From: Candida dubliniensis CD36
Lineage: Eukaryota > Ascomycota > Pichiomycetes > Serinales > Debaryomycetaceae
Assembly: GCF_000026945.1 (NCBI RefSeq)
Contig: NC_012867.1
Location: forward strand, 1 to 64,000
Direction of reading: 5' to 3'
DNA: 64,000 nucleotides
Part shown: positions 1-9,033 of the stretch, piece by piece
Layout of the letters: every line of letters starts with the position of its first letter
Numbering within the stretch: the stretch's first letter is position 1
The notes under the pieces: generated by a model
Seen by the model: the letters and a program-made list of their open reading frames with translations, nothing else
The model's database searches: none
Told to the model about the DNA's origin: nothing
Program-made: the position numbers and the translations under genes

Positions 1-535
1 GATCCTTGCAATATACCCCTTTGCTATTTCTCCTGCCACCTTGTTTCCTGACGCCCTAATAACCCAGTGAAAAAAGAGCGAACCACACACAAAATTCTAC
101 ACAACCCATCTTAACTGACCTAGATAGCTATCTCCAAACTTTAACCTTCCCATCTCTCTTGGCTCAGCCTCTGCACTCCTTCAAAGTTATACTCAAACTC
201 GGTATCACTCATAGTTGTTTGTTGTTTACAGATCTACAAAAATCCGGAACCCAGGTCATAGCAAATACTTTTATTTTTATAAACTTCTCCTCTTCTCCCC
301 CTCTTTACTTGCACAAATCATGAAACTTTTAAAAACCAACGTTCCATTGACTCTTCTTGTTAATTGTTTTGCTTTTCTTCTTCTCTGCTATAACTTCTAT
401 CTCCAAGTCTGATTTCATCTTCTAATCTTCATTGTTCCTTGTTCAGTGATTCTTTGTTTAATTTTGTTAACAAATTTCAACCCAACCCTGAACTTCAAGT
501 AACTTTTCTCTCAGATTTTTTGTCAAGTTGACGCC
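1..535. other. Subtelomeric non-coding DNA
   Basis: AT-rich sequence with only short open frames and no coding signature on either strand. Positions 135-189 (key string CTTTAACCTTCCCATCTCT) recur at 2487-2541 directly after the second copy of the 420-bp direct repeat. A GTTTGTTGTTTACAG string near 218 resembles ones at 970 and 10140. No chromosome-terminal telomere repeat is present at the window edge, so the true chromosome end either lies outside the window or was not assembled. Confidence 0.6.
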
Positions 536-957
536 AAATCTTTTTTCTCGCCCGGGATTTATCCCCCTTTTTTGCCCTCCCTTAAATCCGGGAATTACAA
601 AAACCACTCTGAAAGCTGCACACGACATTCTGGGAATTACAAAAAAAGTCGCGCGACATGTTTTTCCCATACAAATGACCATGTTTTTGTAATTCCCAAA
701 AAAAATCTATTTCTCCTCATATCTCTACACACACTGCTCCGATCACTCTCAAACCAAGTGCATTGAATTTCTACACACCAAAACCACCTACACACACCTC
801 CACACCTCCTAATAACTGGTACTTTTTGTTCTGGTAAGTTTTTGTAATTCCCATTTGTAATTCCCAAAATTCCTTGTAATTCCCAAATCGCGCACTAACA
901 AAATTCGCACCAAAAAAAAATTTTGTAGTTCCCAAATCACGTTTCCATACGTATGTA
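536..957. repeat. 420-bp direct repeat, copy A
   Basis: Nearly identical to 2063-2482. Visible differences are a one-base change in a CCCGGG run, GACCATG versus GATCATG, and a few bases near 712. The element contains several copies of an 11-bp motif, TTGTAATTCCC. The first copies are inverted (GGGAATTAC near 591 and 632) and the later ones direct (near 691, 845, 857 and 874, with variant GTAGTTCCC near 926). Open frames inside run through the motif in all directions and are not genes. The ends are not the TG...CA expected of an LTR, so its class is unknown. Confidence 0.85.
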
Positions 958-1370
958 GATATACAAATCATAGTTGTTTGTTTCAATTCACAGAAGAATC
1001 CAATTCATTTTCTCTTTTTTATGTTAACAGACAGAATACCATTGTTTGTCTAGTCACAGAAGAATCAGATACTAGACAGTTACCAATAATATTTCAGTTG
1101 CAGATCCCTTATAGCGTTAGAGCAGTTAATCTAGACTTCAATTTATGCTTCGTTAGTTCTGCTCGTAATTGTGTCTCATTGTCAATAACTTCCTACTCTT
1201 TCACTCTTCCCAATTTCATTGTCATATTCTTCTCTATCGATCATTCATCGTGTTATCAATTTTTAGTTATGACAAATCTAACAGTTTCCCAACTTCTCCA
1301 TGTATTGTGATATTGATTTAACAAACTGACAAATTTGATTCACATTTCAACCAAAGAATTGAAGTAGATG
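958..1370. other. Non-coding spacer
   Basis: AT-rich, with no supportable gene. The longest frame (978-1310, plus) has no ATG-led coding character and matches no family I recognise. Confidence 0.5.
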
Positions 1371-1492
1371 CAACAAGTAGTTATTACTACTCTCCTGTGT
1401 GATTGTCTATTTTTGCTGAATGATGTCTTTTCCAATTTTCTAATATTCTGCCAATCTATTCCTGAACACTCAAATATAGCCATTGAATTTAA
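1371..1492. repeat. Diverged tandem repeat, unit 1
   Basis: Unit of about 125 bp starting CAACAAGTAGTTATTA and running through CTCTCCTGTGTGATT, CTGCCAATCTATTCC and CATTGAATT. The same landmarks recur in the same order at 1511-1634. The two units are clearly diverged, with substitutions and small indels. Confidence 0.7.
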
Positions 1493-1510
1493 GCAAGTGC
1501 ACCAAACAAA

Positions 1511-1634
1511 CAACAAGTAGTTATCATTACTCTCCTGTGTGATTTTCTTGTCTATTTTCCCCGGACGTTGTTTCTTTCAATTGTCGAATCTTCTGCCAAT
1601 CTATTCCAGAGCATTGAGATATACCCATTGAATT
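1511..1634. repeat. Diverged tandem repeat, unit 2
   Basis: Second unit of the pair that starts at 1371. It shares CAACAAGTAGTTAT, CTCTCCTGTGTGATT, TTCTGCCAATCTATTCC and CCATTGAATT in order. A run of 13 A follows near 1656. Confidence 0.7.
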
Positions 1635-1639
1635 GATTG

Positions 1640-2062
1640 AAACTGTCTTCCTTGAAAAAAAAAAAAAACATTCTATCTTTTTCTCAACAATGAATAGCAC
1701 AACTTCTTTTCTTGTCTTGATCATGTTCTGAAACGAAATCAGCAACACTTTAGATCCTTGAAAACTTCTCGGCAATATGACTGCCTCTCCCTCCACATGT
1801 GCTTTGATTAAACCAATTGTGTTAGATGTTGAACATTGCTAATGAGAGTTCCATCGTTGCTAATTTTCCAACTGTTTAAATCATTTCAGAAATCAATATT
1901 TCTAGGTTTCATATATTCCATTTCTCCATTTTTATATCAGTAGTAGCTTTATCATGTCTGTGATAGTGAAGTGACAATGAAGATAATAAGAAAATTAGTT
2001 GTTTGATTGTTGTCATTTTATTTTTTTCTTGCCAGCTGTAAATGTTTGTCGACACGTGAGGT
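1640..2062. other. Non-coding spacer
   Basis: AT-rich sequence between the tandem pair and copy B of the 420-bp direct repeat. I see no gene, RNA or repeat in it beyond a poly-A tract near 1656. Confidence 0.45.
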
Positions 2063-2482
2063 AAATCTTTTTTCTCGCCCGGATTTATCCCCCTTTTTTG
2101 CCCTCCCTTAAATCCGGGAATTACAAAAACCACTCTGAAAGCTGCACACGACATTCTGGGAATTACAAAAAAAGTCGCGCGACATGTTTTTCCCATACAA
2201 ATGATCATGTTTTTGTAATTCCCAAAAAAATCTATTTCTGTTCATATCTCTACACACACTGCTCCGATCACTCTCAAACCAAGTGCATTGAATTTCTACA
2301 CACCAAAACCACCTACACACACCTCCACACCTCCTAATAACTGGTACTTTTTGTTCTGGTAAGTTTTTGTAATTCCCATTTGTAATTCCCAAAATTCCTT
2401 GTAATTCCCAAATCGCGCACTAACAAAATTCGCACCAAAAAAAAATTTTGTAGTTCCCAAATCACGTTTCCATACGTATGTA
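2063..2482. repeat. 420-bp direct repeat, copy B
   Basis: Second copy of the element at 536-957, in the same orientation and almost identical. It is followed at once (2487-2541) by a diverged copy of 135-189, which lies upstream of copy A. The two copies therefore have different flanks, which suggests duplication plus rearrangement rather than a simple tandem duplication. Confidence 0.85.
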
Positions 2483-2565
2483 CTTGCAAACTTTAACCTT
2501 CCCATCTCTTCGGGTTCGCCCTCTGCACTCCTTCAAAGTTAACCCAAAATATGTCCTTTTCCATG

Positions 2566-2785
2566 AAATTCTGATTTTTCAGGTCGCGTGAGCACAAAAT
2601 GATATTTTTTCTCTTGACCTTAAAATCAACCAACTTTTCCAATCAACAGCAGATCAGTCTATATTAACGTTATAAACCTAAAAACTATATAAATCGCTTG
2701 TCCAGATGATATAGATTGCTTTGCTACCTTTAGTTTTGCACTACCACCAAAATTGGTGAAACCATAAAGTGCTAAAAATCATGAC
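2566..2785. repeat. Diverged copy of the LINE upstream region
   Basis: Aligns by eye with 5921-6135, just upstream of the LINE ORF1. Shared landmarks in order are AATTCTGATTTTTC, GGTCG, TTTTTTCTCTTG, a TATATTAA/TATATAAA box, TTATAAACCTAAAAA or CTATAAACCTAAAAA, an ATATAG/ATTGC block, CACC-AAATTGG and AAGTGCTAA. Identity is roughly two thirds. It could be a decayed 5' end of the same kind of element or an older subtelomeric duplication. Confidence 0.65.
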
Positions 2786-3004
2786 GCCTTTCCATGACGC
2801 ATGTCACCTTCCTAACAAAATTCTATATATCTGACACCTTGTCAGTGCGCATAGATTAAGATTGCAAAATATCGGCCATTTTTTTAGCCAGCCATTTGTT
2901 CCAGCTAGTTATTTTTTCTACGCTCCAAAAAAAAAAAGAAAAAAAATTTATCATTTCTTCGTCCAACCATCTATCCATCCGTACGTCCTCCCCACCACCA
3001 ACAT

Positions 3005-3545
3005 GTCCTGTCATAACTCATACCTGTTGTCTTAGATTAGTCACGTTGCCTATTTTGTCATCCCGTCTTTGTTGTGCTACATCTTCACATGTCTGTGTTA
3101 CTCAGTTTGTCTTAAATTATTCAACTTGTCCCTATTTCCCTCCAGATTAATTAGCATGCCTTTGTTATCAACTCGTCCTTGTTGTTACGTCTTTGCCTCC
3201 TCCCTGTTATGACTTGTCGTTGAATGTCTTGAGTTTTGTCATTCGTTCTTGAATTATCACCTTGTCTTCTATGTCCAGTTTTTGTTACTTGCCTTAGATT
3301 ACTTGTGTTTATCTTGACATGTCTCAGATTAGTCAATTTGCCTTTGTCATGACTTGCCCCCACTTGTCTTACATTAATCAACTTGTGTTTGCCCCGTATT
3401 TGCCATAACTTGTCGATAAGTTTCTCAGATTAATCAAATTGTCCTTGTTGTGTCGTATTTGCCTACTTCCTGTTGTCACTTGTCCTAGATTAATCAACTT
3501 GCGTTTGTCACTAGATTAGTCAACTTGTTCTTGTTCATCTTGTAT
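3005..3545. repeat. Degenerate minisatellite
   Basis: Irregular tandem array of about nine units, roughly 50-70 bp each. Each carries variants of TTAGATTAATCAACTTG followed by CCTTTGTTGTGACTTGTC. Clear instances begin near 3033, 3112, 3143, 3294, 3325, 3370, 3428, 3489 and 3512. Units differ by many substitutions. The array ends directly downstream (helicase sense) of the helicase relic. Confidence 0.65.
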
Positions 3546-3568
3546 TCGTCTTACACACATTTTACATC

Positions 3569-5230
3569 CTATTTCTTATCCTTCAACTCCTTATACACCA
3601 GAACCAATACATGTTGATACAATCCTGCCACCTGTGAACGCATCATAGCACGCATCCAATGATTAAACACTTGCATATCTCCCCTAAACCGTCTACATCT
3701 TGCATCAACAAACACAGTATAGAAATACAACAACGTCTTGTTCCCAATACAGCCATTGTGACCCTCATTTAAGCATCCACATTCTCGACATACATTTTCC
3801 CTGGGTACCTCGAAGTACGTCTCCATAGCATGCTTCTCCCATTCCTGACCAGCAATTTGCACAGCACTCCCAGTCGATTCAGCTCCTAAAACTTTAAGCA
3901 TCCACTCCTCCGGTTCAAATTTATTAATCTTCGACAAAACTCGTGCATACGTTTCATTCAAAATGTCTCTTCTACTATTCAACTTCAACCCAGTATCATC
4001 CAAAAACAGACACACCAAAAGTTTCTCATCATACCCTTGAATCATCTTGTCCATACTGCACAACCTCACAAACTTCATCCCCGCTCATTCCTCCAAATAT
4101 AATCCTGCAAGCTAGACTTTGATGCACAACCTTATATCGCTCGCAAAAGTTTCTCGAACACTCCTCATCATTCATAAAACACCAATCACACACCCCTTCA
4201 ACCCTCACAACCGGATTACCTTCTAACGTCGTTTTATAGAACTTAAACCATAAATGAAGATTGTCAATACTAATAAATGTATACTTTTTGTCAAGCTCTT
4301 CCAATTTCCTCTTTGCCTGTTCTAGGTCACTCTCCTGCTCTTGTGCACTCTCTTCTACTCGCCGTCTCTTAAATGCAGCCCCCAGTGCCTGCACCATTAC
4401 TTTAACAATATCCCTTGTTTCACCATGTGTGTTCTGCACCCCACAACAGTTAAAGTGCCCATTCCATTTTAACAGGTAAAACTGACAAATTTGTTTCTTA
4501 ATGCACTCACCAACATCAACACTCTCATCATACCCACCGTCTCGATCACCACTGAGAAATAAAACATACAGCGGCTTGCTTCTAGGTCTACCTATGACTT
4601 GAATAACTTCCGGAACCGTTGCCAATCTGTCTAATCTTCGATATATCCAAGCCTACCGAAGCCGCTTTCGTGGCAAGTATAATCCGTGTCCTACTAATCT
4701 GCTTGTGAGCCAACGCAATGTCACTAGTTTCAGAACTGATGCTCACACTGTTCGGGAAAATATCACCAAACCCTCTAAGCGTCGCGAGACAGCTAAAATA
4801 AACGAAAATGATCCCCTCGGAATAGCTCTCTAAAAACCGTTCAACAACACCAACCAAACAACCAACCCTCTTCTCATCATCACTCACAAATTTCGACTCA
4901 ATATAAACATTCCGGTTCGGCTCACTAACAACCGCAACAACAACTTCTCCTCCATCACAGTTGCAAAATTCTGCGGCAACGTCGCACCCAAACTAATAAC
5001 CTTTTTGAATGATCGTAATATCAGGTACTTGATTCTAGATAATTCGCGAAATTCGCGCTCCTCTAAAAAGACCTGGGCTTCGTCTAAAACCAACAAAAAC
5101 AACTCACCCGAATTTCCATAGCTTTGTCTGAAATTCAAAAAAAAAAATCCTTCACATGTGTCTTGGTAAGACTCTCAATCGTACCCACAATCAAATCAAT
5201 ACTATCATCAAACGCATCTAGATGGTCAAA
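3569..5230 (-). pseudogene. RecQ-like subtelomeric helicase relic
   Basis: Minus-strand coding relic spread over at least four frames: 5230-5140, 5138-4884, 4887-4588, 4625-4029 and 4078-3569. In reading order I see LIVGTIESL (motif I/II spacer type), VLDEAQ (DEAx box, near 5088), SLGATLP (SAT-like motif III), IIFVYFSCL, ATKAASVGLDISKIR (motif V type) and VIQVIGRPR (motif VI-like, near 4597). A cysteine/histidine-rich C-terminal part follows, with CDWCF and CRECGCLNEGHNGC. The order fits fungal telomere-linked RecQ-type helicases. Frame changes occur at a poly-A run near 5145 and near 4890, 4620 and 4070. The Walker A half is missing, because the upstream side is replaced by the GTGGTCAAA array. 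Family assignment is inferred from motif order only. Confidence 0.7.
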
Positions 5231-5762
5231 ATTGTGTGGTCAAAAATCAGTGCTCAAACAAAATCTGCGGTCAAAATATGTGCTCAAAAAAAACCTGTGC
5301 TCAAACAGAATCAGTGCTCAAAGAAAAATCAGTGCTCACAAAACCTGTGGTCAAAAAACCTGTGGTCAAATCTGTGGTCAAAAAAAAAATCAGTGCTCAA
5401 AGAAAAAATCTGTGGTCAAAGAAAATCAGTGCTCAAAGAAAAAATGTGTGGTCAAAGAAAACCTGTGGTCAAAGAAAAAATGTGTGCTCAAAAAACCTGT
5501 GGTCAAAGAATACGTGCGGTCAAATCTGCGGTCAAAAAATCAGTGCTCATAGAAAAAACCTGTGCTCAAAGAAAATCAGTGGTCAAATCTGTGGTCAAAG
5601 AAAAAATGTGTGCTCAAAGAAAATGTGCGGTCAAACCTGCGGTCAAAAAATCAGTGCCCTTCAAATCTGCGCTCTTTGGCGCTACCCAAAATGTGGTCAA
5701 GCAGAGAAAAAAAATGTGGTCAAAACTCGGCGCTACCTAAAAACGTGTGGTCAAAGAAAATC
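5220..5762. repeat. GTGGTCAAA / GTGCTCAAA tandem array
   Basis: About 30 units of 12-19 bp, each a core GTGGTCAAA, GTGCTCAAA or GCGGTCAAA followed by a variable A-rich spacer (AGAAAATCT, AAAACCT, AGAAAAAATGT). Plus-strand units contain no stop in any frame, so three overlapping artificial open frames run through the array. The last units near 5672-5745 are mixed with GGCGCTACC strings. Three to four more cores lie at 6133-6205, next to the LINE. Units are too short and irregular for a CRISPR array, and this is a nuclear genome. Confidence 0.9.
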
Positions 5763-5920
5763 ATAAATAACTCGCCACACAGAAAAGGTATAACCACCTT
5801 TCCTTTTTCAATCACAAATTCATTGGCCTAGCTAACTACATATCAACTCTCAGTTTACCACCTCTCCTGGTTGTCCGTCCACGTCTTTCCAAAACTGACC
5901 AAAAATCGCTGTTTTTCAAA
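5763..5920. other. Short spacer between array and LINE upstream repeat
   Basis: Non-coding by eye. The minus strand at 5830-5766 gives a stretch reading ANEFVIEKGKVVIPF that could be more of the helicase relic, but it is too short to assign. Confidence 0.3.
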
Positions 5921-6121
5921 AAATTCTGATTTTTCGGGTCGTGCGCGCAAAAAAATCATTTTTTCTCTTGCCCTTGAATTTTTAACCTTTTTCTGATAAA
6001 CAACAACTCAGTGTATATAAAAGCTATAAACCTAAAAATTATATAGTTTATCTCCCTGAGTTATGTAGATTCCTATGGTACCCTTACTTTTTTGCTAGCA
6101 CCTAAATTGGGCAAATTATAA

Positions 6122-6196
6122 GTGCTAACAAACATGTGGTCAAGAAATGTGGTCAAGAAAAAAACATGTGGTCAACCTAACAAACTTTGTTAGCAC
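6122..6196. repeat. 11-bp inverted repeat enclosing GTGGTCAA cores
   Basis: GTGCTAACAAA at 6122-6132 is the exact reverse complement of TTTGTTAGCAC at 6186-6196. The loop holds three GTGGTCAA cores of the array type found at 5220-5762, and AACAAACTTTGTT at 6179-6191 is itself palindromic. The structure lies over the extreme 5' end of the open frame of LINE ORF1. Confidence 0.8.
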
Positions 6197-7151
6197 ATGT
6201 GGTCAAAAATGCGCGGGTAGTGGTAGATGGTCAGGGAACCGGATGCCAAAAAAGACAAGGTACTTTTGGAAAACCAGGAGATTAGACCTTGCTTCTACGG
6301 CTAAATTCTGCACCACTTGTCGTACCTTAGGTCACACAAGATGGACATGCACTTATGGAAACCACTGCTTCCGTTGCAATGAGAACTCCCACTCCACCGG
6401 TGGTCACTTTGCCTACATGGAGGCACAAGAGGCCAAGGTAGCAAAGACCACCGGTTATACACTCATATCAAAAAACAAAAAAAAGAGGAGGGTCCAGATC
6501 CCTGGATACCCACCAAAAAACTCACCAGCCAATCAAGGCCAAACTATTTCAACCAATCAAGGGACTACTAAAAACTTACCAGCCGACCAAGGCCCAACTA
6601 CTCCAGCCGAACAAGGCAAAACTACTTCAGCCGAACCTGGAAAGGTTCAAAACACAAGTGCAATCACTGCCCCAACAGAACCTGTCTCCCAAGATGGTGT
6701 TCAAACTCCCAGTGAAAACACTGACCCATTTAAAACTGTTGTTACAAACTGGGTTCCAACCATCAGGGAACACACTGAACCGGTCGTTGAAGGCCTTAAC
6801 AAAATAAACTACACCAACAACTCCACTGTCACCACACCAAAACCAGTAAAACCATTGGAAAGTGTGTGGATGAACGAAACCTCTAAGGAGGATGAGGAGA
6901 TAACTATCTTGGAAGAAAGAAAAGTCCCAAGAATAAGAAAACCAGCACAAAACCCGGTATCCATGTCTTCTGAAGAAGATGATGAAAATGATGCTGATTA
7001 TACTGATGAAACCATGGATGAAGTTTCTGAACAAGATTCAGAAGATGATAACATGGAAACAGAAGACTACCAAGATGGAATTACTAATGTTGATGTACCA
7101 GAAGAAACAATCAACCAATTTATTCAGATTAAAAATGAGAGTCAGTACTGA
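6147..7151 (+). CDS. LINE ORF1, zinc-knuckle protein
   Basis: Nucleic-acid-binding ORF1 protein of the LINE. The 334-codon frame is open from 6147, but its first 30 or so codons are made of the GTGGTCAA repeat. A start at the ATG at 6243 (MPKKTRYFWK) is more likely, unless the original N-terminus has been replaced. Two knuckles are visible soon after this start: CTTCRTLGHTRWTC (CX2CX4HX4C) and CFRCNENSHSTGGH (CX2CX4HX4H). A Pro/Thr/Gln-rich linker with repeated NQG/DQG/EQG units near 6520-6640 follows, then a very acidic C-terminal third (SSEEDDENDADY). The stop at 7149-7151 overlaps the start of ORF2 by 17 bases in another frame, as is common in LINEs. The frame is intact, but the element as a whole is truncated. 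Confidence 0.75.
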   Translation: MWSRKKHVVNLTNFVSTCGQKCAGSGRWSGNRMPKKTRYFWKTRRLDLASTAKFCTTCRTLGHTRWTCTYGNHCFRCNENSHSTGGHFAYMEAQEAKVAKTTGYTLISKNKKKRRVQIPGYPPKNSPANQGQTISTNQGTTKNLPADQGPTTPAEQGKTTSAEPGKVQNTSAITAPTEPVSQDGVQTPSENTDPFKTVVTNWVPTIREHTEPVVEGLNKINYTNNSTVTTPKPVKPLESVWMNETSKEDEEITILEERKVPRIRKPAQNPVSMSSEEDDENDADYTDETMDEVSEQDSEDDNMETEDYQDGITNVDVPEETINQFIQIKNESQY

Positions 7152-9033
7152 GTACGTCAACGTCGGGTCATTCAACTGTGAAAAGACCCAAAATGTATTA
7201 GCTCCACAAGAACTAATTGAAAAATATGACATTCTATTCCTCCAAGAATTGAATGAGTCAAACATAAAAGTAATCAAACAACTTAACTTACCAACAACCT
7301 TGATATTTTCTGAAAAAACCGGAATTATCATACACCATAAAATCAACGGACTTATCAAAGTCCACAAACAACATGTGATTGATATAGGCATTCAACTAGC
7401 TCCTGATCTCAGTGATGCATTGGTTACGATCAATAACAAGAAATATCACTTGATCAATACCTACTACCCAATCGCAGACAAATCAAAACAACAAAAGGCA
7501 CTTACAACATGCCTATCCGAAAATTTAACAAAAGATAAACCCATTATATGGGGTGGGGATTTTAACCACATTCTCTCGGAAACTCTAGATAGGAGTTACG
7601 AGGGTGCAGACAAACCGGGAGAGGCTGGTTCGAGGAAACTATCATTAGAACTCTACCATCAACTCCAACTCAAGGATGTCTTCAGGTCACTATTCCCAAC
7701 ACAAAAAAACCACACAAATAATAACCCTCATAACAACAGAAGAATTGACAGGTTTCACATCAGTGAAACAATTGAAGTTGGGGAATTCCACCAAGAAAAA
7801 TTAACAACAATCAAATCCACACATGATCTTATTGCAATCACAATTAAAATAAGCAATAAACCAATTATTGACATGGGAAGACCTAGGTTTATCATCAGAG
7901 ACAACCTCATGGAAAATCCATTGTTCATTAATGACATTATCAAAAATAAACCAAAGAATTGGAAACAACTTAAACAAACAATTTCAAAACTAACCAGAAC
8001 CAAACGATACAAGAAAATGGAGAAAGAATTAGACTCAGACATCTTTGATGACTTAAGAGTCAGATTCAACGGCAAAACCAAACCAAAAAATAAGGCAATA
8101 CTTAAAATGGAAGACTTGGATGGCACTATAGCCGAAACCACGGATGAAATTCTAATAATTGCCAAACTTTTCATGGAAACATTGTATAAAAAATCACCAA
8201 ACATACCCAACAACATCACCCATTATTTAAAAGAATTTACAACCAAAGTAACCAACGACGAAAGAGCCAAGTTAGATGCTCCCATCACATTGAATGAATT
8301 AACAGATGAACTAACAGGAAAATCCGCCTCTTCTACCCCAGGGGAGGATGGATTCAATTTCCGGTTTATCAAGATATGCTGGGAAGTAATTGGACCCATC
8401 TTGGTCAACGTAAGTGAAGAAATTCAAAATAGTGGAAAACTCCCCCAGGAGTTACAAAACATCATCATCAACCTCATTCCCAAAAAAGGGAAATCAAATA
8501 ACATCAACAATACCAGACCCATAAGTATAATAGATTGTGCCATCAGATTAATTAGCCTGGTCTATAATAGTAGGTTTCAGAAAATTCTCACCAACTATAT
8601 CAGTCCAGACCAACACGGATTTTTATCCGGCAGGACAATCAGCGATGCTTCTCAGAAAATCCAATTGGTAATAGATGAAATGAACAAACACAAAAGAAAA
8701 ATTAGTGGGCCGGGGGCAATCCTCGTGGATATGGCAAAAGCCTTTGATTCATTGGACCACCTGTATCTCAAGCAGGTACTCAAAAAGTTCAATTTGGGAC
8801 CGAGGACAATACTGTTTTGCATGGCCATAACAAGTGGACATAAGGGACAAGTCCTGGTGAATAACAAGACTTCTGAAGAATTCAAGTTGGACAGAGGGGT
8901 ACGACAGGGAAATCCATTGTCTCCTCTTTTGTTTATACTTGCTTTAGAACCTTTGTTTTTTCAGTTGAACCGGAGAATCCAAGGGATCCACATGGGGAAA
9001 AAGTTGCGGGTCACTCGGAGACACATTCTCTAA
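7135..9033 (+). pseudogene. LINE ORF2, endonuclease-reverse transcriptase, truncated
   Basis: ORF2 polyprotein beginning at ATG 7135 (MRVSTEYVNVGSFNCEK). The upstream extension of the frame to 6979 is only out-of-frame ORF1 sequence. The AP-endonuclease part shows LFLQELN, NTYYPI, GGDFNH, RIDRFHIS and STHDL in order. The reverse transcriptase part shows PGEDGFNFRFIK, LIPKKGKSN, TRPISII, DQHGFLSGR, LVDMAKAFDSLDH (motif A with its Asp) and GVRQGNPLSPLLF (motif B). The frame then runs into unrelated DNA near 9006 and stops at 9031-9033 before motif C (YxDD). The last 8 or 9 residues come from the neighbouring minus-strand relic. Reverse transcription is not possible without motif C. Confidence 0.85.

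Larger units (their letters stand above)
5921..9006 (+). mobile_element. LINE non-LTR retrotransposon, Zorro-like, 3'-truncated
   Basis: Two-ORF non-LTR element. ORF1 (about 6243-7151) has two zinc knuckles, and ORF2 (7135 onward) has an AP-endonuclease domain followed by a reverse transcriptase. The organisation fits the L1-type Zorro elements known from C. albicans. The upstream part (5921-6135) has a TATATAAA string near 6014 and a diverged copy at 2566-2785. The element stops near 9006, inside the reverse transcriptase after the conserved RQGNPLSP segment. It therefore lacks the catalytic YxDD motif, the ORF2 C-terminus, the 3' UTR and the poly-A tail. There is no target-site duplication that I can see. 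It is presumably dead. Confidence 0.8.

Noticed and set aside
978..1310. 110-codon plus-strand ORF
   Set aside because: Phe/Ser-rich translation of AT-rich DNA inside a repeat-rich region, with no family features.
5220..5762. Possible CRISPR-like array
   Set aside because: The 9-bp core and 3-10 bp A-rich spacers are far too short, there are no cas genes, and the window is clearly a yeast nuclear chromosome.
5124..5831. Four overlapping plus-strand open frames of 89-176 codons
   Set aside because: All are translations of the GTGGTCAAA array, which has no stops on the plus strand. They give Lys/Ser/Cys/Val-rich low-complexity proteins.
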